Origin: an uncultured Thalassolituus sp.
GTDB taxonomy: Bacteria > Pseudomonadota > Gammaproteobacteria > Pseudomonadales > Oceanobacteraceae
Direction of reading: 5' to 3'
Length of the DNA: 11,134 nt
Assembly (NCBI GenBank): GCA_913054055.1
Contig: CAJXIT010000087.1
Location: 1-11,134 of the forward strand
Positions 1-5,612 of the stretch are shown one piece after another. The translations under genes and the position numbers were made by a program. How positions within the stretch are numbered: position 1 is the first letter of the stretch; the number at the start of each line of letters is the position of its first letter. The notes beneath the pieces were generated by a model, which searched no databases, had not been told where the DNA came from, and saw nothing but the letters and a program-made list of their open reading frames with translations.

Positions 1-39
1 TTGAAGGTTTGGTTTTCAATTTTTTATATAGAGCTGTTA

Positions 40-69
40 ACGCTTGTCGCCTGCGAGTAGCCTCCTACA
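40..69 (-). repeat. REP-like palindrome, copy 1
   Basis: Read on the minus strand it opens with TGTAGGAGG and continues into an imperfect hairpin with core TCGC-CT-GCGA (47-56 on the plus strand). It matches 268-297 at 29 of 30 positions. The GTAGGAG head followed by a hairpin is the layout of Pseudomonas-type REP elements, which are moved by RAYT-family transposases. No RAYT gene lies in this window. Confidence 0.65.
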
Positions 70-90
70 TTGCTTGGGGGGGGGATTCAT

Positions 91-200
91 CTGTGGGAGG
101 GCGCTTGCGCGCGATAGGTTGTAAATGTTTGGGGGATTGTTTCGCGCATGAGTAGCATGCCCCGTCCTTGTAAAGGATGTTTTGGGTGCGCCCTCCCACA
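91..200. repeat. REPIN-like unit: two REP-like ends facing each other
   Basis: The 13-bp sequence TGTGGGAGGGCGC at 92-104 is repeated exactly, in inverted orientation, at 188-200. The two ends enclose about 110 bp that hold smaller inverted repeats: GCATG-AGTAG-CATGC (146-160) and TCCTT-GTA-AAGGA (165-177). Paired inverted REPs of about this size are known as REPINs and can fold into one long hairpin. The head GTGGGAG differs by one base from the GTAGGAG of the flanking elements, so two sub-families appear mixed here. Confidence 0.6.
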
Positions 201-267
201 TGTTTTTTTCAAGCTATTCTAACTCCCGTAAAGATCATCGCTTGTTCATCTTTACAGTAAACCGCTC

Positions 268-297
268 ACGCTTGTCGCCTGCGAGCAGCCTCCTACA
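268..297 (-). repeat. REP-like palindrome, copy 2
   Basis: This is a second copy of the 30-bp element at 40-69, in the same orientation, with one substitution (C for T at 286). Read on the minus strand it begins TGTAGGAGG and forms the same TCGC-CT-GCGA hairpin core. It lies downstream of the hslO terminator, so it is not in an obviously transcribed region. Confidence 0.65.
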
Positions 298-329
298 GGG
301 AGTGTTGGATTCTGGGAAATTGATAGGCA

Positions 330-355
330 AAAAAAATCCCCGCAACCGGGGATTT
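330..355 (-). terminator. Intrinsic terminator of the yrfG-hslR-hslO transcript
   Basis: There is a perfect 9-bp stem, AAATCCCCG (334-342) and CGGGGATTT (347-355), around a CAAC tetraloop. On the minus strand the hairpin is followed by an uninterrupted T run (the A run at 329-336). It lies about 60 bp beyond the hslO stop codon and faces the right way. On the plus strand no T run follows beyond the stem. Confidence 0.85.
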
Positions 356-413
356 GATCAACTGCATACACATTCAGTTTCGCTTTAAAAAGCGAGACTA
401 GAAACATGTATAT

Positions 414-1301
414 TTAGTGCAGGCCTTTACCTGATTTCGCGCTTTCTAACGGAAACAAGCCATTAATATCGCTTTGGGAAAAGCTGTAATGCTGACCACA
501 GAATTGGCAGTCGGCTAAAATTTTGCTTTGCTGGTTAATGATGTCTTGGCATTCGGCGTAACCCATTTGCGATAACGCGTTAGACAAACGATCTTTTGAA
601 CAGCTGCAGCTGAATTTCAAGGGTTCGTCTTCGTAAAGGCGAACGGTTTCTTCATGGTAAAGGCGGTGAAGAATTTGTTCGTTTTCTAAATGCAGCAGTT
701 CGTCATTGCGAATGGTGCTGGTTAGGTGTGATAAACGATTCCATGCGTCTTCGTCTACTTCCAGCTCTTCTTGAATTTCACCTAGCTTGGGTAGCTCTTG
801 CAACAACATGCCGGCGGCGATGCCGTTTTCACACGCTAACCAAATGCGAGTATCCAATTGTTCGGATTGCTTGAAGTAGCCTTCTAAACATTGGGCAATG
901 TTATCCCCTTCTAATGGCACAATGCCTTGGTAGCGACGGCCTTGATCAGGGTCGATGGTGATGATGAGAGAGCCTTTGTCACCCAGTAATTCGTGCTCGC
1001 TGATTTCTTTGTCTTCATCTAAACGAGCGATACCACGCAGCTCACCTTTGTGAGTGGTTTCCGCTTGCAATAAACGCAATGGACCATTGCCTTGTATTTG
1101 CAGGGTTAATAAACCTTCCATTTTTATGGTAGCACTTAACAAGGCCGCAGCCGCCAGCAATTCACCCAATAAGTTTTGCACAGGTTGCGGGTAGCTTTGA
1201 CGGGTTAAAATATCCGCCATGGTTTGATTTAAACCCACTAGCTCACCACGTACGTGGGTATTGTCAAAAGTGAAGCGGGTTAGGGTGTCGTTTGTTGCCA
1301 T
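414..1301 (-). CDS. hslO: Hsp33, redox-activated holdase chaperone
   Basis: The product is a cytoplasmic chaperone that prevents aggregation of unfolding proteins during oxidative stress. In the reduced form zinc is held by four cysteines; oxidation to disulfides releases the zinc, unfolds the C-terminal switch and activates the protein. All four are present as CxC (C232, C234) and CxxC (C265, C268), with family-typical spacing. The length of 295 residues is normal, and the N-terminal catalytic-like fold runs from about residue 8 to 180. The ATG has only a weak upstream GGA, as expected if it depends on upstream transcription. It is the last gene of a minus-strand cluster with hslR (134 bp upstream) and yrfG, the same order as in E. 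coli. The terminator at 330-355 closes the unit. The identification is secure. Confidence 0.97.
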   Translation of the reverse strand: MATNDTLTRFTFDNTHVRGELVGLNQTMADILTRQSYPQPVQNLLGELLAAAALLSATIKMEGLLTLQIQGNGPLRLLQAETTHKGELRGIARLDEDKEISEHELLGDKGSLIITIDPDQGRRYQGIVPLEGDNIAQCLEGYFKQSEQLDTRIWLACENGIAAGMLLQELPKLGEIQEELEVDEDAWNRLSHLTSTIRNDELLHLENEQILHRLYHEETVRLYEDEPLKFSCSCSKDRLSNALSQMGYAECQDIINQQSKILADCQFCGQHYSFSQSDINGLFPLESAKSGKGLH

Positions 1302-1390
1302 TTAGGTATTCCGGTTTTTCAATCAGTTTGCATGAATTGCTGGCCAAGGTGTTTGCCATCAAATCATCTATCAGTCTTAATCCGTTTTGA

Positions 1391-1418
1391 ATTCGCGCTG
1401 AGGGCAGCGACTCCTACG
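1391..1418 (-). repeat. REP-like palindrome between hslR and hslO
   Basis: Read on the minus strand it starts CGTAGGAG and then forms a perfect hairpin CGCTG-CCCT-CAGCG (1396-1409 on the plus strand), ending in GCGAAT. This is close to the classic Pseudomonas REP layout. It fills most of the otherwise featureless 134-bp gap between two genes that are usually close together, so it was probably inserted inside the operon. It could affect mRNA stability between hslR and hslO. Confidence 0.6.
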
Positions 1419-1435
1419 GTGAATTATTTGTTCGC

Positions 1436-1867
1436 TTAAATCTCGATGTTCGAGTCTTCGCGAAATCTGTGTATTTGCCTGCGCTCTTTTTTGTTTGGCT
1501 TGTGGTCAAACAGCGGGTTGGCTTTATTAAATTTGCGGCGACGTTCATTTTCGTCAATTCTGTGTTTGATGCTTTCAGCGGTTTCTTCGTATAACAGAGC
1601 GGCTTCGGGTGCTCCTTTGCGCTGATCGCTAATGGCTTGTATCACCACCACTTTATCATCAAAGCCTTGGCGTACTTTTATGGTGGCCCCCACTTCGACG
1701 ATTTTGCTTACTTTGCTGCGCTGACCGTCGTACTGCACTTTACCGCCTTCGATGGCGGTTTTGGCAATGGCACGGGTTTTATAAAAGCGTGCCGCCCATA
1801 GCCATTTATCTAAACGCACCTTGGGGCCGTTTTGGGTATCGGTTGCTGGCTTTTTTGCTTTACTCAT
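1436..1867 (-). CDS. hslR: Hsp15, S4-domain ribosome-associated heat shock protein
   Basis: Hsp15 binds free 50S subunits that carry a stalled nascent chain with peptidyl-tRNA, and helps recycle them after heat shock. The S4 RNA-binding domain spans about residues 17-75. It begins VRLDKWLWAARFYKTR, the Hsp15 signature, with the conserved basic helix and the GGKV turn at residues 41-44. The tail is strongly basic (KHRIDENERRRKF, then NKKERR), which fits rRNA binding. The 143 residues compare with about 133 in E. coli. The start lies 31 bp after the yrfG stop, so co-transcription is likely. No strong Shine-Dalgarno is visible before the ATG. Confidence 0.96.
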   Translation of the reverse strand: MSKAKKPATDTQNGPKVRLDKWLWAARFYKTRAIAKTAIEGGKVQYDGQRSKVSKIVEVGATIKVRQGFDDKVVVIQAISDQRKGAPEAALLYEETAESIKHRIDENERRRKFNKANPLFDHKPNKKERRQIHRFREDSNIEI

Positions 1868-1898
1868 TCATTCAGTACTTTCGGTGCGCATGCTTGTT

Positions 1899-2579
1899 TT
1901 AAGCATTCAGGTCTTTGTCTAACAGGGCGGCGGGCATAATGTCGCTGAATTTATCCACACTGTTAAAGTCTAAATCTTCACGTTTGGGCTTTTGGCTATC
2001 AGGCTGATTCACACATAACAAATGCTTGAAGCCAAAGCGTTTGGCGGATTCTAACACAGCTAAACTGTCATCGATTAAAACGGTGCGTTCTATATTAAAG
2101 CCTTCATCGTCTAACAGGTGCTGCCAAAACGCTTGCTCTTCTTTAGGGTAGCGGTAGTCATGAGAGCTGATAATGCGATCCACCATGGCATCTAAGCCTG
2201 TGTGCAGCATTTTTAAATCCACGCTGTCACGGTGTGCATTGGTCACTATCACGCTGCGCTTGCCCGCTTGTTTAAGGGCCTTTAGAAAATCAGGCACATG
2301 GGGGCGAAACTGAATTTTATGGGCCACATCATGTTTAATTTTGGCAATGGGCAAGCTGGTCAGCTCTGTCCAATAATCTAAGCAGTACCATTCTAGCTGC
2401 CCCACCTTTTCTTTCATTTGATGGGTTAGGGTGTCTAGAGCCTGCTGTTTTTCCATATTATGGTGGGCGGCATATTGATCAGGCAGATGTTCTAACCAAA
2501 AATAGTTATCAAAGTGTAAATCCAGCAAGGTGCCGTCCATATCCAATAAAACGGTATCTATGTCATTCCAATGAATCAT
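1899..2579 (-). CDS. yrfG: HAD-family GMP/IMP nucleotidase YrfG-like
   Basis: This is a haloacid dehalogenase-superfamily phosphatase. The E. coli relative hydrolyses GMP and IMP to nucleosides. The four HAD motifs are visible: DMDGT (nucleophile D13, acid/base D15), motif II T113 in VIVTNAH, motif III K146 in RYPKEE, and motif IV IDDS (D170, D171), which binds magnesium. The segment between motifs I and II (about residues 20-90) forms the helical cap. The 226 residues are family-typical. It heads the yrfG-hslR-hslO group and is divergent from nudE across 77 bp. In E. coli igaA (yrfF) lies between nudE and yrfG; it is absent here. The exact substrate is inferred from synteny and similarity. 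Confidence 0.9.
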   Translation of the reverse strand: MIHWNDIDTVLLDMDGTLLDLHFDNYFWLEHLPDQYAAHHNMEKQQALDTLTHQMKEKVGQLEWYCLDYWTELTSLPIAKIKHDVAHKIQFRPHVPDFLKALKQAGKRSVIVTNAHRDSVDLKMLHTGLDAMVDRIISSHDYRYPKEEQAFWQHLLDDEGFNIERTVLIDDSLAVLESAKRFGFKHLLCVNQPDSQKPKREDLDFNSVDKFSDIMPAALLDKDLNA

Positions 2580-2599
2580 TTAAGTGGCACCCTTTTGTA

Positions 2600-2627
2600 T
2601 TCACACTTATGCTGTTGCGTTCATTAT
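2600..2627 (+). promoter_or_regulatory. Candidate sigma70 promoter for nudE
   Basis: A -35-like TTCACA (2600-2605) lies 16 bp before a -10-like CATTAT (2622-2627). The first matches the consensus at five of six positions and the second at four of six. Transcription would start near 2634, which would place the in-frame ATG at 2630 at or before the RNA start. This supports the downstream ATG at 2657 as the nudE start. Prediction only. Confidence 0.4.
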
Positions 2628-2656
2628 AGATGTATCCCACTGGACCAGAAACCGCC

Positions 2657-3202
2657 ATGAGCCAGAAACCTGAAATATTAGACTCCCATGTTGTTGCCAA
2701 AAGCCGTTTATTTACGGCGGAATGCCTTGAATTAAAATTCTCTAACGGCGTGGAACGCTCATACGAACGCCTCGTTCCCGGAGGTTCAGGCGCGGTTATG
2801 ATGGTGCCCATTAATGAAAAAGGCGAAGTACTGCTGATTAAAGAGTACGGGGTGGGCATTGAGGGTTACAGCCTTACCCTACCTAAAGGGGCCGTGGATA
2901 TGGGAGAAACCCTAGAACAAGCGGCTAATAGAGAGTTAAAAGAAGAAATCTCGTTTGGGGCCAAGCAACTACACTATTTAAAAAATTTAAGCCTGTCCCC
3001 CAGCTACATTAAAAGTGGCATAGACGTGTTTATTGCGCTAGACCTATACCCAGCGTTCTTACAAGGGGACGAGCCAGAACCATTAGAGGTGATACCTTGG
3101 CCCCTAGACGACATAGATGCCCTGGTCATGCGAGATGACTTTGCCGAAAGCCGCGCCATTGCGGCACTATATATGGCGAAGAACTGGCTAGAAACTGCTT
3201 AA
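2657..3202 (+). CDS. nudE: ADP compounds hydrolase NudE (Nudix family)
   Basis: NudE hydrolyses NADH, ADP-ribose and diadenosine polyphosphates, releasing AMP. The Nudix box occupies residues 78-100: G78, E84, then REL-K-EE at 92-97, which supplies the metal-binding glutamates. The usual glycine near the box end is serine (S99, in EEISFG, where E. coli has EEVGFG). The NudE-specific downstream segment is well conserved: LSPSY, then DLYPAFLQGDEPEPL and WPL. The frame opens at 2630, but residue 1 of E. coli NudE aligns near MSQKPEIL and a promoter appears to overlap 2630. The ATG at 2657 (181 residues) is therefore preferred. No strong Shine-Dalgarno is seen for either start. cysQ follows 107 bp downstream with no terminator between. 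Confidence 0.93.
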   Translation: MSQKPEILDSHVVAKSRLFTAECLELKFSNGVERSYERLVPGGSGAVMMVPINEKGEVLLIKEYGVGIEGYSLTLPKGAVDMGETLEQAANRELKEEISFGAKQLHYLKNLSLSPSYIKSGIDVFIALDLYPAFLQGDEPEPLEVIPWPLDDIDALVMRDDFAESRAIAALYMAKNWLETA

Positions 3203-3309
3203 AAAGCCAATAGTCAGTACTTAATGGTCATGGCAAGATATCCAATCGCTCTGTAATCTAGCAATAGCAACATAGCGCCCAGTGGTCAGTAGAATAATAA
3301 GGAGCCACC

Positions 3310-4125
3310 ATGCAACCGAATTATGCCGATGTGATTACACTGGCAAAGCAGGCTGGTGAAGCCATTTTAGAGATATACAATCGCAGTGAGTACACCGCGG
3401 TTGAAAAGGCCGATTCCAGCCCCTTAACCGATGCCGACATTGCCGCGCACAATATACTTGTGGCAGGCCTTAAAACCATCAAAGACATTCCCATCATCAG
3501 TGAAGAAGCCGATACACCCCCTTTAGAGGAGCGAAGCAACTGGAATCAGTTTTGGCTTATCGATCCACTGGATGGCACCAAAGAATTCATTGACCGTAAT
3601 GGCGAGTTCACCGTGAACATTGCCTTGATACAAGATCACGAACCCATTTTTGGGTTGATATACGCCCCCGTGACCGATGAGATGTTTTACGGAGGGGCCG
3701 GAAAAGCGTATTGCATCCGAGGCAACCAAGCCCCTGTATTGTTAAAAGCCAGCAGCCCAAGCGCACAAGTGCGAGAGCATGCGCACATTCGTGTCTTTGG
3801 CAGCCGCCGCCACGCGCTAGAAGATTTAGAGTTATTGTGTGATCGACTGAGGGATCGCCTATCTCAGGTTGAGCTTATTTCTGTGGGCAGTGCATTAAAG
3901 CTGGCTTACTTAGCCGATGGTCAAGCTGAACTGTATCCAAGATTTGGCAACGTAAGCGAATGGGACATTGCCGCTGGGCACGCCATTTTAAGATGCGTAG
4001 ATGGTGATATTTTATCTCGCCAATACGAACCCATCCGCTATGGGTATAAACCTTCCATGGTGGTGCCGGGTTTCATTGCGTTAGGCTCGGTGGATTATGA
4101 CTGGCGACCGCTATTATTATCCTAA
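3310..4125 (+). CDS. cysQ: 3'(2'),5'-bisphosphate nucleotidase CysQ
   Basis: CysQ removes the 3'-phosphate from 3'-phosphoadenosine 5'-phosphate (PAP), the by-product of PAPS reduction in sulfate assimilation, and so prevents PAP from inhibiting exoribonucleases. It is a magnesium-dependent, lithium-sensitive member of the inositol monophosphatase fold. Metal-site motifs are in order: SEEAD (E65, E66), DPLDGT (85-90) and WDIAAGH (218-224, D219). The KEFIDRNGEFTVNIAL stretch after the second motif is typical of CysQ rather than SuhB. The 271 residues are slightly longer than E. coli CysQ. A good Shine-Dalgarno, AAGGAG at 3299-3304, lies five bases before the ATG. It probably shares a transcript with nudE, and the two genes handle related adenine-nucleotide by-products. 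Confidence 0.95.
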   Translation: MQPNYADVITLAKQAGEAILEIYNRSEYTAVEKADSSPLTDADIAAHNILVAGLKTIKDIPIISEEADTPPLEERSNWNQFWLIDPLDGTKEFIDRNGEFTVNIALIQDHEPIFGLIYAPVTDEMFYGGAGKAYCIRGNQAPVLLKASSPSAQVREHAHIRVFGSRRHALEDLELLCDRLRDRLSQVELISVGSALKLAYLADGQAELYPRFGNVSEWDIAAGHAILRCVDGDILSRQYEPIRYGYKPSMVVPGFIALGSVDYDWRPLLLS

Positions 4126-4343
4126 CCCTTAGATTAAAAGCTTTGAAAAACATTTTTTGATAAAGCAAAACTCTTACAACACGGCCGAAGCCAACCTGTT
4201 TCGGCCTAATTAGACACCTTAATCAGCCCCTTATCTTTTTATTTATTAGGGGCCCACTTGTCATAAGAAAAAAGTACTAGAACAAAGTCTCAAAAATCAC
4301 GCTATTGGCTAGACTTAGGTTAATCCAAGACAAAGAGCTGATT
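4126..4343 (+). other. Intergenic region with two hairpins after cysQ
   Basis: This 218-bp stretch has no gene. The perfect stem GGCCGAA (4183-4189) / TTCGGCC (4200-4206) has a 10-base loop and lies about 60 bp beyond the cysQ stop, but lacks a T run. A second stem, GCCCCT (4226-4231) / AGGGGC (4248-4253), encloses an AT-rich 16-base loop. Either could protect the cysQ 3' end or attenuate transcription. The promoter of the small gene at 4344 would lie here, but no clear -35/-10 pair stands out. Confidence 0.4.
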
Positions 4344-4556
4344 ATGACGTACAGCATCCACCCAAAGATTCATCGCTTACAACATGAGATACACACACTA
4401 GAACGTCATTTAACCAATGCACGACAGCGCATCGGTATGACTAACCCGTCTATTCTGCAGAACTATAAAGAGATGATTCAAACCCGCAAAGATTTGATTG
4501 ATATGTTGCAAGCCAGACACGAAAAAATGGCTTCGCAACGCATGATTAATATTTGA
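4344..4556 (+). CDS. Small helical protein of unknown function (70 aa)
   Basis: I do not recognise this protein. It begins MTYSIHPKIHRL and has a heptad-like pattern of leucine, isoleucine and histidine over residues 5-28. A Gly-Met-Thr-Asn-Pro turn follows near residues 31-36, then a second amphipathic helix (about 37-62) rich in K, R and Q. It looks like a helical hairpin or coiled coil, vaguely like DUF465/YdcH or SlyX-type proteins, but no family signature is clear. No signal peptide, membrane segment or cysteine is present. The frame also extends upstream to a TTG at 4305; ATG 4344 is preferred because it is preceded by AAAGAG. A hairpin follows the stop at once, and a strong terminator lies at 4620-4648. 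This fits a real single-gene transcript. Confidence 0.55.
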   Translation: MTYSIHPKIHRLQHEIHTLERHLTNARQRIGMTNPSILQNYKEMIQTRKDLIDMLQARHEKMASQRMINI

Positions 4557-4565
4557 TTTACAATG

Positions 4566-4583
4566 AAACCAGAAATGGTTTTT
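4566..4583 (+). terminator. Weak hairpin with T run just after the small gene
   Basis: The stem AAACCA (4566-4571) / TGGTTT (4576-4581) has a GAAA loop and runs into five T (4579-4583). The stem has only two GC pairs, so it is a weak terminator at best. It begins ten bases after the stop codon at 4554-4556. The stronger element at 4620-4648 probably does most of the work. Confidence 0.35.
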
Positions 4584-4619
4584 GCTTTACCCGCAACACC
4601 CGCCAATACCCTAGGTGCT

Positions 4620-4648
4620 AAAAAGGGCGCATGATGCGCCCTTTTTTT
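4620..4648 (+). terminator. Strong intrinsic terminator between convergent genes
   Basis: A 12-bp stem, AAAAAGGGCGCA (4620-4631) / TGCGCCCTTTTT (4635-4646), has a three-base TGA loop and a seven-T run (4642-4648). It lies between the plus-strand small gene and the minus-strand haemoglobin gene, which converge here. The five A at 4620-4624 give a short T run on the opposite strand, so it may also stop the haemoglobin transcript. Confidence 0.88.
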
Positions 4649-4693
4649 ATGGGTGTATTTTTTGATGATATTTAGCACACCATAAAACACCCG

Positions 4694-5128
4694 TTAGGCA
4701 TTGGGGTTAGGAAAGTCACGAATGCCTTCTGTTGAATATCGCATTTCGCAATCATCAATGGATGCTTTCACCACTTTACGTTTAAACGTATCTTCAATTT
4801 TCAACCAAAGGGCCACCATATCATCATGAGCATCGGCTTCTTTAAACGCTTCCATTAAAAATCCTTGGCGGGCATTAAAAACATCGTCAGTGATATTGAT
4901 GTGCTTATGGGCATGAGGTGGCGTTTTACCACCATACTGATTATGGCCACCTAAAGCGGCTTGCATGAAATCCGTTTGCTGAGACTCGATATGATCGCGG
5001 GGAATGCCTTCAAAAAACTGGCTTAACCAAGGGTCTGCGTAAATACGATCATAAAATGCAGATGTGATACGAACCACGGCGGCTCTTCCGCCCATGGCTT
5101 CAAATTGTTGTTCTTTATCTGATGACAT
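4694..5128 (-). CDS. Truncated haemoglobin (2/2 globin), group I-like
   Basis: This is a small haem protein that binds O2 or NO in the cytoplasm. Family roles include NO dioxygenation and oxygen sensing or delivery. The truncated-globin layout is visible in 144 residues: GG after helix A (13-14), the B-helix FYDRIYADPWLSQFF with Tyr26 at a B10-like position and the CD1-like Phe pair (38-39), LGG (59-61), and the proximal histidine region AHKHINITDDVF with H74 as likely F8. The frame also opens upstream at a GTG (5137), but the Shine-Dalgarno AGGAAG abuts that GTG and is ideally placed, eight bases away, for the ATG at 5128. It is probably co-transcribed with the receiver gene 56 bp upstream. 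An inverted repeat covers the start region. Group I versus II was judged by eye. Confidence 0.88.
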   Translation of the reverse strand: MSSDKEQQFEAMGGRAAVVRITSAFYDRIYADPWLSQFFEGIPRDHIESQQTDFMQAALGGHNQYGGKTPPHAHKHINITDDVFNARQGFLMEAFKEADAHDDMVALWLKIEDTFKRKVVKASIDDCEMRYSTEGIRDFPNPNA

Positions 5129-5167
5129 GATCAGCACTTCCTAAATAATATTCGGTAATACTGATCA
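5128..5167 (-). promoter_or_regulatory. Inverted repeat enclosing the haemoglobin ribosome binding site
   Basis: TGATCAG (5128-5134) and CTGATCA (5161-5167) form a perfect 7-bp inverted repeat with 26 bases between. In the minus-strand mRNA the Shine-Dalgarno AGGAAG lies in the loop, and the first base of the AUG is the last base of the 3' arm. It could be a weak translational control hairpin, an operator, or chance; TGATCA is itself palindromic. Confidence 0.35.
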
Positions 5168-5184
5168 CTTGGGTAACAGCAAAA

Positions 5185-5547
5185 CTACCCAACTGTTTTT
5201 TCAACAGCCGCCAGCAATCTATCTTTATCAACGGGCTTGGCAATCCAACCAGTGGCGCCCACCACTTTGGCTTTTTGCTTTTTGTAATCGGCCGTTTCAG
5301 TGGTGATAACAAGAATGGGTTTTGCTTTGTATCCTTCTAGTCGGCGTAAGTGTCCCACTAAGCTCATGCCGCCCATTTCGGGCATATTTAAATCTGTGAT
5401 GACTAAATCTACCGTATGATCTCGCGCCCAATCTAGCGCTTCACGGCCATTCTCTTTAACAAAAACGGTATGACCTACGCTTTCTAGTACCACCTTCATT
5501 AAGGTTCTAATTGCTTCGCTATCATCTACGGCTAAAATACTGGCCAT
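5185..5547 (-). CDS. Single-domain response regulator, CheY-like receiver
   Basis: This is a stand-alone receiver domain of 120 residues with no output domain. Phosphorylation chemistry is complete: acidic pair D8-D9, phospho-acceptor D52 in VITDLNMP, T82/T83 in VITTET, and K104 in IAKPV. W101 stands close to where CheY has its Tyr switch. Such proteins act through protein-protein contact, in chemotaxis, cyclic-di-GMP or phosphorelay circuits. A strong Shine-Dalgarno, TAGGAGG, lies five bases before the ATG. It lies between a diguanylate cyclase gene (65 bp upstream) and a haemoglobin gene (56 bp downstream) on the same strand. No histidine kinase gene is in the window, so the partner is unknown. 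Confidence 0.93.
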   Translation of the reverse strand: MASILAVDDSEAIRTLMKVVLESVGHTVFVKENGREALDWARDHTVDLVITDLNMPEMGGMSLVGHLRRLEGYKAKPILVITTETADYKKQKAKVVGATGWIAKPVDKDRLLAAVEKTVG

Positions 5548-5612
5548 GTGCGCCTCCTACCTTGGCTCTTTTACTTTTTAAAGCATAGAACAGATGTGAA
5601 AAGTGAGGGGAA

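Larger units (their letters stand above)
1..413. other. Non-coding region rich in REP-like palindromes
   Basis: No convincing gene is seen here. A 68-codon open frame at 182-388 runs straight through palindromes and a terminator and is not credible. The stretch contains two near-identical 30-bp elements (40-69 and 268-297), an inverted pair of a second element (92-104 and 188-200), a run of nine G (76-84) and the terminator of the hslO transcript. Just 3' of hslO, 380-395 is another small perfect hairpin, TCGCTTT-AA-AAAGCGA. This is typical of intergenic DNA colonised by REP-type palindromes. Confidence 0.75.

Noticed and set aside
76..84. Nine-G tract as a phase-variation switch
   Set aside because: It lies in non-coding REP DNA with no nearby start codon or promoter that it could toggle.
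182..388. Possible 68-residue gene in the REP region
   Set aside because: It runs through REP palindromes and the hslO terminator, its composition follows the repeats, and it has no ribosome binding site or known motif.
1951..1959. A fourth perfect TTATCCACA inside yrfG
   Set aside because: It is single, within coding sequence encoding conserved-frame residues, and lacks the surrounding 40-bp module; likely chance.
2563..2859. 98-residue minus-strand frame over the nudE start
   Set aside because: It is antisense to nudE and overlaps its conserved N-terminal coding sequence; a shadow frame.
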